Assembly: GCA_900551655.1 (NCBI GenBank)
Contig: URWM01000043.1
Span: forward strand, 1-9,462
Origin: an uncultured Collinsella sp.
GTDB lineage: Bacteria > Actinomycetota > Coriobacteriia > Coriobacteriales > Coriobacteriaceae
Direction of reading: 5' to 3'
Length of the DNA stretch: 9,462 nucleotides
The notes under the pieces were generated by a model. That model saw only the letters and a list, made by a program, of their open reading frames with translations. It was not told where the DNA came from and did not search any database. How positions within the stretch are numbered: position 1 is the stretch's first letter; every line of letters begins with the position of its first letter. Shown here in pieces: positions 1 through 6,246 of this stretch. The position numbers were made by a program, and so were the translations under genes.

Positions 1-49
1 ACGAGATTCCTCTACGTCTCGTGGGCTCGGAGATGTGTATAAGAGACAG
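1..49. other. Illumina Nextera i7 adapter remnant (assembly artefact)
   Basis: Positions 31-49 are exactly the 19-bp Tn5 mosaic end used in Nextera libraries (AGATGTGTATAAGAGACAG). Positions 16-30 (GTCTCGTGGGCTCGG) are the Nextera read-2 segment, 1-7 (ACGAGAT) match the end of the P7 primer, and 8-15 (TCCTCTAC) sit exactly where the 8-base i7 index belongs. From memory that index is N712. The order P7 tail, index, read-2 segment, mosaic end is complete and uninterrupted. This is therefore library DNA retained at a contig end, not a transposon in the organism. Genomic sequence begins at about 50. Any ORF or signal overlapping 1-49 should be ignored. Confidence 0.98.
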
Positions 50-1005
50 GCAAAGTCGACTGCGACATCGCCGATGCAAAGGCCGTCGCCGAGCGCCTGG
101 AGATACCCCACCATGTGCTCGACTTGCAGCAGACCTTCGACCGCAACGTGATCGAGCGCTTTGTGAACGCCTACCAGGAAGGACTGACGCCCAACCCGTG
201 CATCATCTGCAACCGCCACATTAAGTTTGGCGCGCTGCTGGATGCGGCGCTGGATATGGGCTGCGACTACATCGCAACGGGACATTACGCCAAAACAAGC
301 CAGGCGGCAGACGGCACCTGGCAGCTACATCGCGGCGAAGATCCCAAAAAGGACCAGAGCTACTTTTTGTATTCGCTTACGCAGGAACGCCTGGCACACA
401 CGATCTTTCCGCTGGCAGGCCTAGACAAAGAGCGCGACGTGCGCCGCATAGCCGCCGAGCAGGGCTTTACCAACGCCCAGAAGGCCGAAAGCGAGGACAT
501 CTGCTTTATTCCAGACGGTGACTACGCGGGCTATATCGAGCGCCGTTGCGGACATCCCGCTGCACCGGGCGACATTGTGTGGCGCGACGGCAGCGTGGTC
601 GGGCGCCACAACGGCGCGCTGCGCTACACCATCGGCCAGCGCAAGGGCCTGGGCGTCGCGATGGCGCATCCCGTGTACGTAACGGGTGTCGACGCCGTCA
701 ACAACACCGTGCATCTGGGCGAGGCCGAGGACCTGACGGCCACGGCGCTCACGGCCAACGACTGGATTTGGAGCGCCCCTGCCGACCACATGGAAGCCGA
801 GCTGGATGCCGGCGGCATCCGCGTGGGCGCCAAGTACCGCTACCGACAGAAAGACCAGGCAGCGATCCTTACGCGCGGCGAAGACGGGCAAATGTTGCTG
901 ACCTTTGACGAGCCGCAGCGCGCCATCGCCCCCGGCCAGGCTGTCGTTATATACCGCGGCGACATCGTCCTGGGCGGCGGCACCGTGACCGGCGCACTTA
1001 AATAG
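50..1005 (+). CDS. mnmA: tRNA-specific 2-thiouridylase MnmA (5'-truncated)
   Basis: MnmA puts sulfur on C2 of the wobble uridine (U34) of tRNA-Lys, -Glu and -Gln, using ATP to adenylate the uridine and a persulfide-carrying cysteine to deliver sulfur in the cytoplasm. The reading frame is open from codon 52 (KVDCDIADAKAVAERL...) to TAG at 1003-1005, 317 visible residues. The family is usually about 360, so roughly the first 50 residues, including the PP-loop SGGVDSS motif, were lost at the adapter junction. Visible hallmarks are TPNPCIICNRHIKFG, with the first catalytic cysteine at 208-210; ATGHYAK; DQSYFLYSL; ESEDICFIPDG, with the second catalytic cysteine at 502-504; and YTIGQRKGLG, then a beta-barrel C-terminal domain. 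The GTG at 115 is internal, not the start. The gene converges on the kinase gene with 8 bp between stop codons and no terminator in the gap. The truncation is technical, so the gene is probably intact in the organism. Confidence 0.96.
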
Positions 1006-1013
1006 CCGCGGGT

Positions 1014-2387
1014 TTATCGCTGCACGTGTCGAAGTACCTCAACAGCGGCACCAACCTCGATTATGCGACGCTCGAGGCCGCGGCGGATGGCCTCGAGTCG
1101 ACCCTCCGCCGTGGCCCATTCGCTCTGCGAAAGAATCTCGATCGCCTCATCAACAAATCCGTTGAGCCGCGATGAATCGAACCAATCGAGCAAATCCGCA
1201 AGCGCCAGCTGGACGGAAGGGTCGGGCCCAAACGGCTTAGCGGAAAACCCAAACTCCCCAGCTGCGAGCACGGCAGTTGGCACGTTGTACCACAGGCAGT
1301 TGCCGCTATCGAACAGCGGAGCAGGTTTTATCTCCAGGGTGTCGACATTGCGGATGATGCCGAAGTTTCGCCAATGGCGGTCGCTGTTGGCCAAAAGGGC
1401 ATCGCAGACAATCATCTGCGACATAGACCTTCTCACAGCGGCCTCATCGGCACCATGCTTGCCAAGGCAGCGACAGTATCGATCGTATGTCGAGCTTCCT
1501 CGCTGGCCACCAAGGGCGTTCTTAACGTAAACAGCCGGAACGTATTCCTCGCGGCCGTCAAGAAAATCCTCGCACAGGCACGCAGGGCCATCGAACATCC
1601 GCTCAACCGTATAAGGAACAAACTCGCCCTCCGACAGCAAGCGACGATGCAGAGCCGTTGCAACCGCCTCGTTAAAGGGCCGTTGGTCGTCCATGCCGCA
1701 TCCCTTGACCAGAACGCGAACACCGTTGCGAATCATCCACGATTTAGGGAGCTCGCCCTCGGACGTGTTATCAGGATTTTTAAGACCGATGCCTTCCAGC
1801 CAACCCGAACGCTCTTCGGGCGCCGATCGCTCAAATTCGTTCTCAAAGTAATTGATGTTTTGCCATTTGAGTTCGGCGCAATCGGCCGGCCGCAGCCAAT
1901 AGCAATCCGAAAGCGATAGGCCCAGGCACTGAACCGGCACCTCAATGCCACTGGCAATTCCCAGTTCACGATAGCGCGAGACGAGTCCGGGGCGGACGTC
2001 AGGCACCGACCGATGGCTCCACCACACGTTGAGCTCCCGTTTATTCACCGTAGGAGAAGAACTCGAGCACGTGCCAAACGGCATCCTCTGCGCATCGAGC
2101 ACCTCGGCGATTTCGAAGGGAAACTCACGTGTCGGATCAAATGAGACATGCGCGACCTCATGGTCGGCCGACATCAGCGTAAACTTGCGCCCCACATCGG
2201 CCGCAGGACGGCGTCCACGTTTGCGGACCTTTTGATAAGCGAGCGCAGAATCATACTCAACCATCTTCCGTCCGCCCACAATATCGCACGCGAGCGTTCC
2301 CGATGCGGCAAGTTGCGATATGCGGGCTTTCGTAACGCCCAACAGGCGGGCGGCATCACCCATAGATAAGTACTCAGATGTATTCAT
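1014..2387 (-). CDS. HTH domain fused to HipA-like protein kinase
   Basis: A 457-residue protein. Residues 5-50 form an excisionase/MerR-type helix-turn-helix (YLSMGDAARLLGVTKARISQ, then a GGRK wing), followed by the basic run RKRGRRP at 55-61, which resembles an AT-hook. Residues 70-200 match, in my memory, the N-terminal part of HipA/CtkA-like kinases (LGLSLSDCYWLRP near 155-167). The kinase core follows: TSEGELPKSW near 208, candidate ATP lysine K228, FNE at 238-240, NSDRHWRNFG with D336 and N341, and PLFDSGN with D360. The D-to-N spacing of 5 equals D309/N314 of E. coli HipA, and D360 fits its metal-binding D332. The protein probably phosphorylates a protein and may act as a growth-arresting toxin, but the substrate is unknown. 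ATG 2387 is chosen because GAGGTG lies 9 nt upstream; GTG 2399 and ATG 2396 overlap or touch that site. No separate HipB gene is adjacent. GC is about 50% in a sampled stretch (1141-1200) against about 72% in mnmA (781-840). Confidence 0.82.
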   Translation of the reverse strand: MNTSEYLSMGDAARLLGVTKARISQLAASGTLACDIVGGRKMVEYDSALAYQKVRKRGRRPAADVGRKFTLMSADHEVAHVSFDPTREFPFEIAEVLDAQRMPFGTCSSSSPTVNKRELNVWWSHRSVPDVRPGLVSRYRELGIASGIEVPVQCLGLSLSDCYWLRPADCAELKWQNINYFENEFERSAPEERSGWLEGIGLKNPDNTSEGELPKSWMIRNGVRVLVKGCGMDDQRPFNEAVATALHRRLLSEGEFVPYTVERMFDGPACLCEDFLDGREEYVPAVYVKNALGGQRGSSTYDRYCRCLGKHGADEAAVRRSMSQMIVCDALLANSDRHWRNFGIIRNVDTLEIKPAPLFDSGNCLWYNVPTAVLAAGEFGFSAKPFGPDPSVQLALADLLDWFDSSRLNGFVDEAIEILSQSEWATAEGRLEAIRRGLERRIIEVGAAVEVLRHVQR

Positions 2388-2417
2388 ATGCCGCATCACC
2401 TCGTTAAGTAATTTACG

Positions 2418-2456
2418 CGTTTAGTTAACATATTACATACATCATAATACTAAACG
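2418..2456. promoter_or_regulatory. Operator-like inverted repeat in the kinase leader
   Basis: Perfect 8-bp arms, CGTTTAGT at 2418-2425 and ACTAAACG at 2449-2456, flank a 23-bp AT-rich core that also contains the palindrome GTTAAC (2424-2429). The dyad lies 31-69 bp upstream of the preferred kinase start, inside the only clearly AT-rich stretch of the region, so it probably covers the promoter. On the minus strand TAATAT (2435-2430) is a possible -10, but I see no convincing -35. Binding by the kinase's own HTH/AT-hook segment is inference. Confidence 0.5.
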
Positions 2457-2466
2457 ACCTAAGGCG

Positions 2467-2492
2467 AAAAAAGGCCCGAGAAATCGGGCCTT
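2467..2492 (-). terminator. Intrinsic terminator of the M42 peptidase gene
   Basis: A perfect 9-bp stem, AAGGCCCGA at 2471-2479 with TCGGGCCTT at 2484-2492, closes a 4-nt loop. On the minus strand it runs into six T residues (complement of 2472-2467). It lies 34 nt past the peptidase stop codon. It separates the peptidase transcript from the downstream kinase gene on the same strand, so the kinase needs its own promoter. Confidence 0.9.
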
Positions 2493-2525
2493 AGCGATTG
2501 GTCAGCCGAGTCGCAAACTACTTCC

Positions 2526-3554
2526 CTAGCGCTGGACGTAGGCGCGGACGAGCTCATAGGTGTTGCGCACACCGTCGATGTGGCTGCGCTCGTAGTTGTG
2601 GCTCGCGTACACGCCGGGGCCGATCAGACCATGGCGAATGTCGTAGCCGGCCGAGAGCGTGGCCTCGACGTCGGAGCCGTAGTGCGGGTACACGTCGATG
2701 GCGTAATCGAGCTCCAGCTCGCGCGCGATGTTGGACAGCGTGGTCACCAGGTCGTAGTTGTACGGACCGCCCGAATCCTTGGCGCAAATCGACACCATGC
2801 GCTCGGTGCAGCCCAGGTCGTCGCCCACGCAGCCCATGTCAACGCTGATCATCTCGCGCGTGTCGGCCGGCACGAAAGCGCCGCCGTGGCCGACCTCCTC
2901 GTACACGGTGAAGAGCAGCGACACCTTGCGCGAAAGCGACACCTCGCCGTCAGCAACGGCGCGGGCCAGACCCAGCAGAATCGACGCCGACAGCTTGTCA
3001 TCCAGGAAGCGGCTCTTAATGTAGCCGCTCTCCGTCACCGTGGTACGCGGATCCATAGCGATGATGTCGCCGGTCTGAATACCCAGCTCGAGCACATCGT
3101 CCTTGCTGTCAACGTTCTCGTCGAGCAGGATTTCCATGTTCTTCTCGATGGTCTTGACCGGCTCATCGGCCACATGCGCCGAAGGCTCGGTATTGAGGAC
3201 CACGCCCGTATACACATTGCCGTCACGCGTGTAGACGGTGCAGTTCTCGCCATCGGCCGTAGACCACTGATGCCCGCCGAGCGTCGTGGGACGCAAGCGA
3301 CCATTGTCCTTAATGGAGCGCACCATGGCGCCCAGGGTATCGACATGGCTCGCCAGTACGAGCGGCTCACCCTCGCCACCAAGCTCAACCAACACGTTGC
3401 CCTTATTGGAACGCTCGGGCCCAAACCCCATATCGCGCAACGTTTCCATTAGATAGTCAGTAGCCGCACGGGTATAGCCCGTAGGTGAAGCAATCGAGGT
3501 AAGCGCCTTCAACTGGTCAGTAATATAGGAGAGCGTAGAATCCATCTTGGACAC
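2526..3554 (-). CDS. M42-family zinc/cobalt metallopeptidase
   Basis: Members of peptidase family M42 (glutamyl aminopeptidase, YsdC, FrvX, TET types) are cytoplasmic aminopeptidases with two metals, often forming large tetrahedral assemblies that trim peptides. The 342-residue product is normal length. Motifs in order: LVLASHVDTLGAMV with metal ligand H70 and D72; GYIKSRFLDDK with bridging aspartate at 185/186; LLFTVYEEVGHGGA with catalytic E219 and metal ligand E220; SVDMG with ligand D239; and ASHNYERSH near the end with a last histidine at 319 or 325. The fold includes the inserted PDZ-like domain around residues 85-175. GTG 3554 is preferred because AGGG ends 8 nt upstream; ATG 3545 would be 17 nt from it. 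No signal peptide is seen. A clear terminator follows. Which substrate residue it removes cannot be read from sequence. Confidence 0.9.
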   Translation of the reverse strand: MSKMDSTLSYITDQLKALTSIASPTGYTRAATDYLMETLRDMGFGPERSNKGNVLVELGGEGEPLVLASHVDTLGAMVRSIKDNGRLRPTTLGGHQWSTADGENCTVYTRDGNVYTGVVLNTEPSAHVADEPVKTIEKNMEILLDENVDSKDDVLELGIQTGDIIAMDPRTTVTESGYIKSRFLDDKLSASILLGLARAVADGEVSLSRKVSLLFTVYEEVGHGGAFVPADTREMISVDMGCVGDDLGCTERMVSICAKDSGGPYNYDLVTTLSNIARELELDYAIDVYPHYGSDVEATLSAGYDIRHGLIGPGVYASHNYERSHIDGVRNTYELVRAYVQR

Positions 3555-3615
3555 CAAAGTCACCCTTTCATATCGAATTAAACCCACAGCAACAATACCA
3601 CCGCGAAGCATCTTT

Positions 3616-3705
3616 TTACCTAGCGAGATGACCCATCGAGCTCCCCAGAACTGCGCCCACCACGATAAGCAGATACAAGGCGCCATCCAACAATGCGCCC
3701 CTCAC
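3616..3705 (-). CDS. Possible 29-residue single-span membrane peptide (doubtful)
   Basis: A GTG-initiated frame of 29 codons encodes a hydrophobic stretch, LYLLIVVGAVLGSSMGHL, long enough for one membrane helix, ending in TAA. AAAGG lies 6-7 nt before the GTG as a weak ribosome binding site. The frame starts just past the fucO terminator on the same strand and ends 61 bp before the M42 start, so it would be the first ORF of the M42 transcript. I recognise no family. The start is uncertain and the frame stays open further upstream. It could equally be untranslated leader. Confidence 0.22.
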   Translation of the reverse strand: MRGALLDGALYLLIVVGAVLGSSMGHLAR

Positions 3706-3750
3706 ATCCCGCCTTTCCGGCACCCCGGCATCTGAGAAAAGAACGCAGGC

Positions 3751-3865
3751 GATCCCGGGCTTCCCTCCGGGCGCATTCCGCAGGACGTAAAAGGCCCCGC
3801 CGCGCAACGCGCGCAGCGGGGCCTTTTACATGTCCGAGGACGCGCCCGGAGGGAAGCCCGGGACC
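3751..3865. repeat. Long nested palindrome around a terminator
   Basis: Outer arms of 22 bp pair perfectly (3753-3774 with 3842-3863; left arm begins TCCCGGGCTTCCC). Inside are GGAC 3783-3786 with GTCC 3832-3835, then a perfect 14-bp stem (3787-3800 with 3816-3829), separated only by two bulged bases (3830-3831). The element can fold into one hairpin-like structure of about 113 nt. That is much more than an ordinary terminator needs, and it fits a REP/BIME-like or small non-autonomous element, although no target-site duplication is obvious. It occupies most of the fucO-M42 gap. Confidence 0.8.
3787..3829 (-). terminator. Intrinsic terminator of fucO, possibly bidirectional
   Basis: The perfect stem GTAAAAGGCCCCGC / GCGGGGCCTTTTAC encloses a 15-nt loop that can itself form CGCG pairs. 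On the minus strand the GC stem is followed by TTTT, about 50 nt past the fucO stop. The symmetric A and T runs mean it could also work on the plus strand, but no plus-strand gene reads into it. Confidence 0.85.
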
Positions 3866-3880
3866 GCCGACGGGAGTAAT

Positions 3881-5047
3881 TTACTCAGCCGGGCAAATCT
3901 TCTTGAAGAGCTCGATGACGTCGTCGAGCGTCGCCTCGCGCGGGTTGCCCGGGAAGCAGGCGTCAGCCATGGCGTCCTTGGCCAGGACCTCGATCTCGTC
4001 AGCCTTCATGGCCTCGCAGACGTGCGGGATGTTCACGTCGGCAGAGAGCTGCTTGACGGCGGCGATGGCGGCGTCGGCGGCCTCGTCGGTGCTCATGCCC
4101 GTGGTGTCAACGCCCATGGCGACGGCAACCTTGGCCAGACGCTCGGCGCAAACCGGCTTGTTGAACTCCATGGCGATCGGCAGCAGCATGGCGCAAGCGA
4201 CGCCGTGCGGGGTGTCGTAGTGAGCGGACAGGGTGTGAGCCATGGCGTGGTCGATGCCCAGGCCAACGTTGGAGAAGCCCATGCCGGCGACATACTGGCC
4301 AAGAGCCATGCCCTCACGGCCGGAGCCGGGCTGGCCGGACTTGGCCTCGGCGACGGAGTCGCGCAGGTTCTCGCTGATCAGCTTAATAGCCTCAAAGTGG
4401 AACATGTCGGAGAGCTCCCAAGCGCCCTTGGTGGTGTAGCCCTCGATGGCGTGGGTTAGAGCGTCCATGCCGGTGGAGGCGGTCAGGCCGGCGGGCATGG
4501 AAGCCATCATGTCGGGGTCGACGACGGCGACCTCGGGGGCGTCGTTGGTGTCGACGCACACGAACTTGCGGACCTTCTCGGGGTCGGTGATGACGTAGTT
4601 GATGGTCACCTCGGCAGCGGTACCGGCGGTCGTCGGCACAGCGATGGTAAACACGGCGTGGTTCTTAGTGGGAGCAACGCCCTCGAGGCTGCGGACATCG
4701 GCAAACTCGGGGTTGTTGATGATGATGCCGATAGCCTTGGCGGTGTCCATGGAGGAGCCGCCACCGATGGTCACGATAGCGTCAGCCTCGGCGGCCTTGA
4801 AGGCCTCGACGCCGTCCTTGACGTTCTGGATAGTGGGGTTGGGCTTAATCTCGGAGTAGAGGCTCCAAGCGATGCCGGCGGCGTCGAGCTCGTCGGTCAC
4901 CTTGGCGGTAACGCCAAACTTGACCAGGTCGGGATCGGAGCAGACGAAGATCTTCTTGTAGCCGCGACGCTGGAGCTCGCCGGGGATCTCCTTGATAGCG
5001 CCGGAACCATGATAAGAGATGGTATTGAGAACGAAACGATTAGCCAT
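3881..5047 (-). CDS. fucO: Lactaldehyde reductase (1,2-propanediol oxidoreductase) FucO
   Basis: An iron-dependent alcohol dehydrogenase of 388 residues that reduces L-lactaldehyde from fucose or rhamnose breakdown to 1,2-propanediol with NADH, closing the redox balance in fermentation. It follows E. coli FucO closely along its length, for example NNPEFADVRSLEG, PTTAGTAAEVTINYVITD, RKFVCVD, MALGQYVAGMGFSNVGLG and GNPREATL. The NAD-binding motif GGGSSMD is at 95-101. Iron ligands are D195, H199, H267 and H281, with the catalytic histidine equivalent at H271; all are present. ATG 5047 has GGGAGG 6 nt upstream. The gene is flanked by its own operator region and terminator and has no fucose isomerase or kinase gene next to it. 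Other group III iron alcohol dehydrogenases are possible, but the match to FucO is much the best. Confidence 0.93.
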   Translation of the reverse strand: MANRFVLNTISYHGSGAIKEIPGELQRRGYKKIFVCSDPDLVKFGVTAKVTDELDAAGIAWSLYSEIKPNPTIQNVKDGVEAFKAAEADAIVTIGGGSSMDTAKAIGIIINNPEFADVRSLEGVAPTKNHAVFTIAVPTTAGTAAEVTINYVITDPEKVRKFVCVDTNDAPEVAVVDPDMMASMPAGLTASTGMDALTHAIEGYTTKGAWELSDMFHFEAIKLISENLRDSVAEAKSGQPGSGREGMALGQYVAGMGFSNVGLGIDHAMAHTLSAHYDTPHGVACAMLLPIAMEFNKPVCAERLAKVAVAMGVDTTGMSTDEAADAAIAAVKQLSADVNIPHVCEAMKADEIEVLAKDAMADACFPGNPREATLDDVIELFKKICPAE

Positions 5048-5106
5048 TGATAGCCTCCCATCGTGTGCGGGGCACCCATTACGCCCCACGCTATGAGTCC
5101 CATCCT

Positions 5107-5142
5107 AACGCTTTTGAAACAAAAAACACGTGAGAACGTCAA
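5107..5142 (-). promoter_or_regulatory. Candidate fucO promoter
   Basis: On the minus strand TTGACG (5142-5137) matches the -35 consensus at 5 of 6 positions. A 17-bp spacer leads to TTTCAA (5119-5114), a poor -10 with 3 of 6 matches. Transcription would start near 5107 and leave a leader of about 60 nt. Half-site AACGCTTT (5107-5114) overlaps the -10. The weak -10 keeps confidence low. Confidence 0.4.
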
Positions 5143-5144
5143 AA

Positions 5145-5164
5145 TTGTTAAAGCGTTTCAACAA
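5145..5164. promoter_or_regulatory. LacI/CcpA-type operator upstream of fucO
   Basis: The 20-bp imperfect palindrome TTGTTAAAGCGTTTCAACAA is symmetric about a central CG at 16 of 20 positions. It has the AA-N-CG-N-TT core typical of LacI-family and catabolite (cre) operators. It lies directly upstream of the candidate fucO -35 box. Sugar- or catabolite-dependent control suits a fucose/rhamnose fermentation gene. Which regulator binds is not visible, as no LacI-family gene is in the window. Confidence 0.6.
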
Positions 5165-5193
5165 CTGGTATCGTCACCACCAGACCACTAAAC

Positions 5194-5222
5194 AAAAAGG
5201 GGCGGCCGAGATGGCCGTCCCC
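5194..5222 (-). terminator. Intrinsic terminator downstream of the YoaK/DUF1275 gene
   Basis: GGGGCGGCC (5199-5207) pairs with GGCCG-T-CCCC (5213-5222), with T5218 bulged and loop GAGAT. On the minus strand it is followed by TTTTT (complement of 5198-5194). It lies 55 nt past the stop of the minus-strand membrane protein gene and just before the fucO operator, insulating fucO from readthrough. Confidence 0.85.
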
Positions 5223-5241
5223 TCCCCATTATCGATCTATC

Positions 5242-5266
5242 TGACAAAGGGACTGCCCCCCTGTCA
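5242..5266. repeat. REP-like hairpin TGACAAAGGG...CCCCCTGTCA
   Basis: Arms TGACAAAGGG (5242-5251) and CCCCCTGTCA (5257-5266) pair at 8 of 10 positions around loop ACTGC. There is no T run, so it is not a second terminator. Sequences of this wording (GACAAAGGGACTG with a run of C) resemble, from memory, interspersed palindromes found in many genomes and linked to REP-associated Y1 transposases. No such transposase is in the window. Confidence 0.45.
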
Positions 5267-5276
5267 CATCCTGCCG

Positions 5277-5993
5277 CTATTTTTGGCAGGCGTCTTTCCA
5301 ATCTTCGCAGGCGCGCTTCCAGCGAGAGCGCAAGTCGCGCTCGCGGTCGATGAACATGATGGCAAACGCGACAAACAGCAGCAAGCTCGCCACGACGATG
5401 GCGTGCAGGCCCATGCGCTCAATACACCAGTTGCCCAACACGGCGCCAAACACAAAGGTAAAGATCACGCCAAAGTACAGCACGCCGTTTTCCAAAAAGC
5501 CGCGCTTGTGGGTGATGATGTAGTCGTCCACGTTTTGCAGCGCATTGCGCAGGTTACCGATGCACATGGTCGTGGCGATGCCGTGACCATGTATCTTGCG
5601 GAAGCTCTCGACCTGCATGCCGCAGGCAAACGAGGTGAGGCAGTTGGCGAGTAGGTTGTAACCGCCACCGGGGATAAAGCTCACGCCCAGCAAGATGACG
5701 GCTTCAAAGAACACCGTCACCTGGCGCCAGTGAATCACGCTGCCAAACCGTTCGTGTACCAGGTCGGCAAGCATAATGCCCACGGCAAACGAGACCACAG
5801 GGAAGAAGTAGCGCTCCGCAAGTGCCCAATTGCCCTCCGAGATGCTCACGCCCACGAGCAAGATGTTGCCCGTCTGCGCGTTGGCAAAAACATGGTCGCG
5901 CCCAATGTACGAATAAACGTCCATAAAGCCACCGGCGAGTGCCAAGATGATGCCCAGCTCAATAGACTCCGATATCTGTTTGGCACGCTGCAT
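5277..5993 (-). CDS. YoaK/DUF1275 family integral membrane protein
   Basis: A 238-residue hydrophobic protein with five to six membrane helices (roughly residues 12-30, 60-80, 90-110, 115-130, 170-190 and 198-215) and a short charged C-terminal tail. It carries the DUF1275 signature pieces GGFMDVYSYI, VFANAQTGNILL, ACGMQVESFRKI and TTMCIGNLRNAL. The family is widespread and of unproven function; small-molecule transport is often suggested. ATG 5993 is chosen because AAGGAGG (complement of 6010-6004) lies 10 nt upstream. The frame stays open to 6227, but that extension lacks a ribosome binding site and family similarity. It is divergent from the radical SAM gene across 253 bp and has a terminator downstream. 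Nothing in the neighbourhood points to a substrate. Confidence 0.88.
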   Translation of the reverse strand: MQRAKQISESIELGIILALAGGFMDVYSYIGRDHVFANAQTGNILLVGVSISEGNWALAERYFFPVVSFAVGIMLADLVHERFGSVIHWRQVTVFFEAVILLGVSFIPGGGYNLLANCLTSFACGMQVESFRKIHGHGIATTMCIGNLRNALQNVDDYIITHKRGFLENGVLYFGVIFTFVFGAVLGNWCIERMGLHAIVVASLLLFVAFAIMFIDRERDLRSRWKRACEDWKDACQK

Positions 5994-6174
5994 CGTCGTG
6001 CATCCTCCTTGTTGACGACTCTCTCGTGCGTTGGCGGAAACATAGCCGCCGTTCATACTGTAACCCATTGACAACATGGCGTGCGCGCGAGACGGGTTCC
6101 CCAACGCGCAGATACACAGTCTGGAAACAAACGACACCCGCATCGACGCGCCGATCCGCCAGCTCATGTACTCC

Positions 6175-6215
6175 ACCAGTCTTTTTAGCGCCGCCCCAAA
6201 AAGACTGGTTACAAT
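6175..6215. promoter_or_regulatory. 12-bp perfect dyad abutting a candidate -10 in the divergent gap
   Basis: ACCAGTCTTTTT (6175-6186) and AAAAAGACTGGT (6198-6209) are perfect inverted arms around an 11-nt loop, and TACAAT (6210-6215, 5 of 6 matches to TATAAT) follows at once. No good -35 is seen; its place would fall in the dyad loop. A start near 6222 would leave about 25 nt before the radical SAM GTG and would exclude longer starts. The dyad could be an operator, or a hairpin in the leader of the opposite gene. Confidence 0.45.
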
Positions 6216-6246
6216 TACGTGCAGCATACAAACATCGGGAGGGATC

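Noticed and set aside
31..49. Tn5/IS50-type mosaic end, which could be read as a transposon boundary
   Set aside because: It is joined to the read-2 segment, an 8-base index slot and the P7 tail, which identifies a library adapter.
115..1005. GTG 115 as the mnmA start
   Set aside because: MnmA-like sequence continues in frame upstream to codon 52, and no ribosome binding site precedes 115.
1014..2399. Excisionase or phage regulator call for the kinase gene from its N-terminal HTH
   Set aside because: The HTH covers only about the first 50 of 457 residues. The rest has HipA-type kinase motifs, and no integrase or att sites are nearby.
2580..3452. 290-codon plus-strand frame antisense to the M42 gene
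   Set aside because: The opposite strand has every catalytic motif of M42. The antisense frame has no motifs and no start signal.
2555..3686. 386-residue version of the M42 peptidase starting at 3686
   Set aside because: The extra N-terminal residues have no family similarity and no ribosome binding site. AGGG placed 8 nt before GTG 3554 fits the family start.
5994..6227. N-terminal extension of the YoaK/DUF1275 protein to 6227
   Set aside because: AAGGAGG sits correctly for ATG 5993, and the extension is not hydrophobic or family-like.
6076..6246. N-terminal extension of YgiQ from ATG 6076
   Set aside because: It would run through the 12-bp dyad and candidate -10, lacks similarity to the family, and GGAGG directly precedes GTG 6247.
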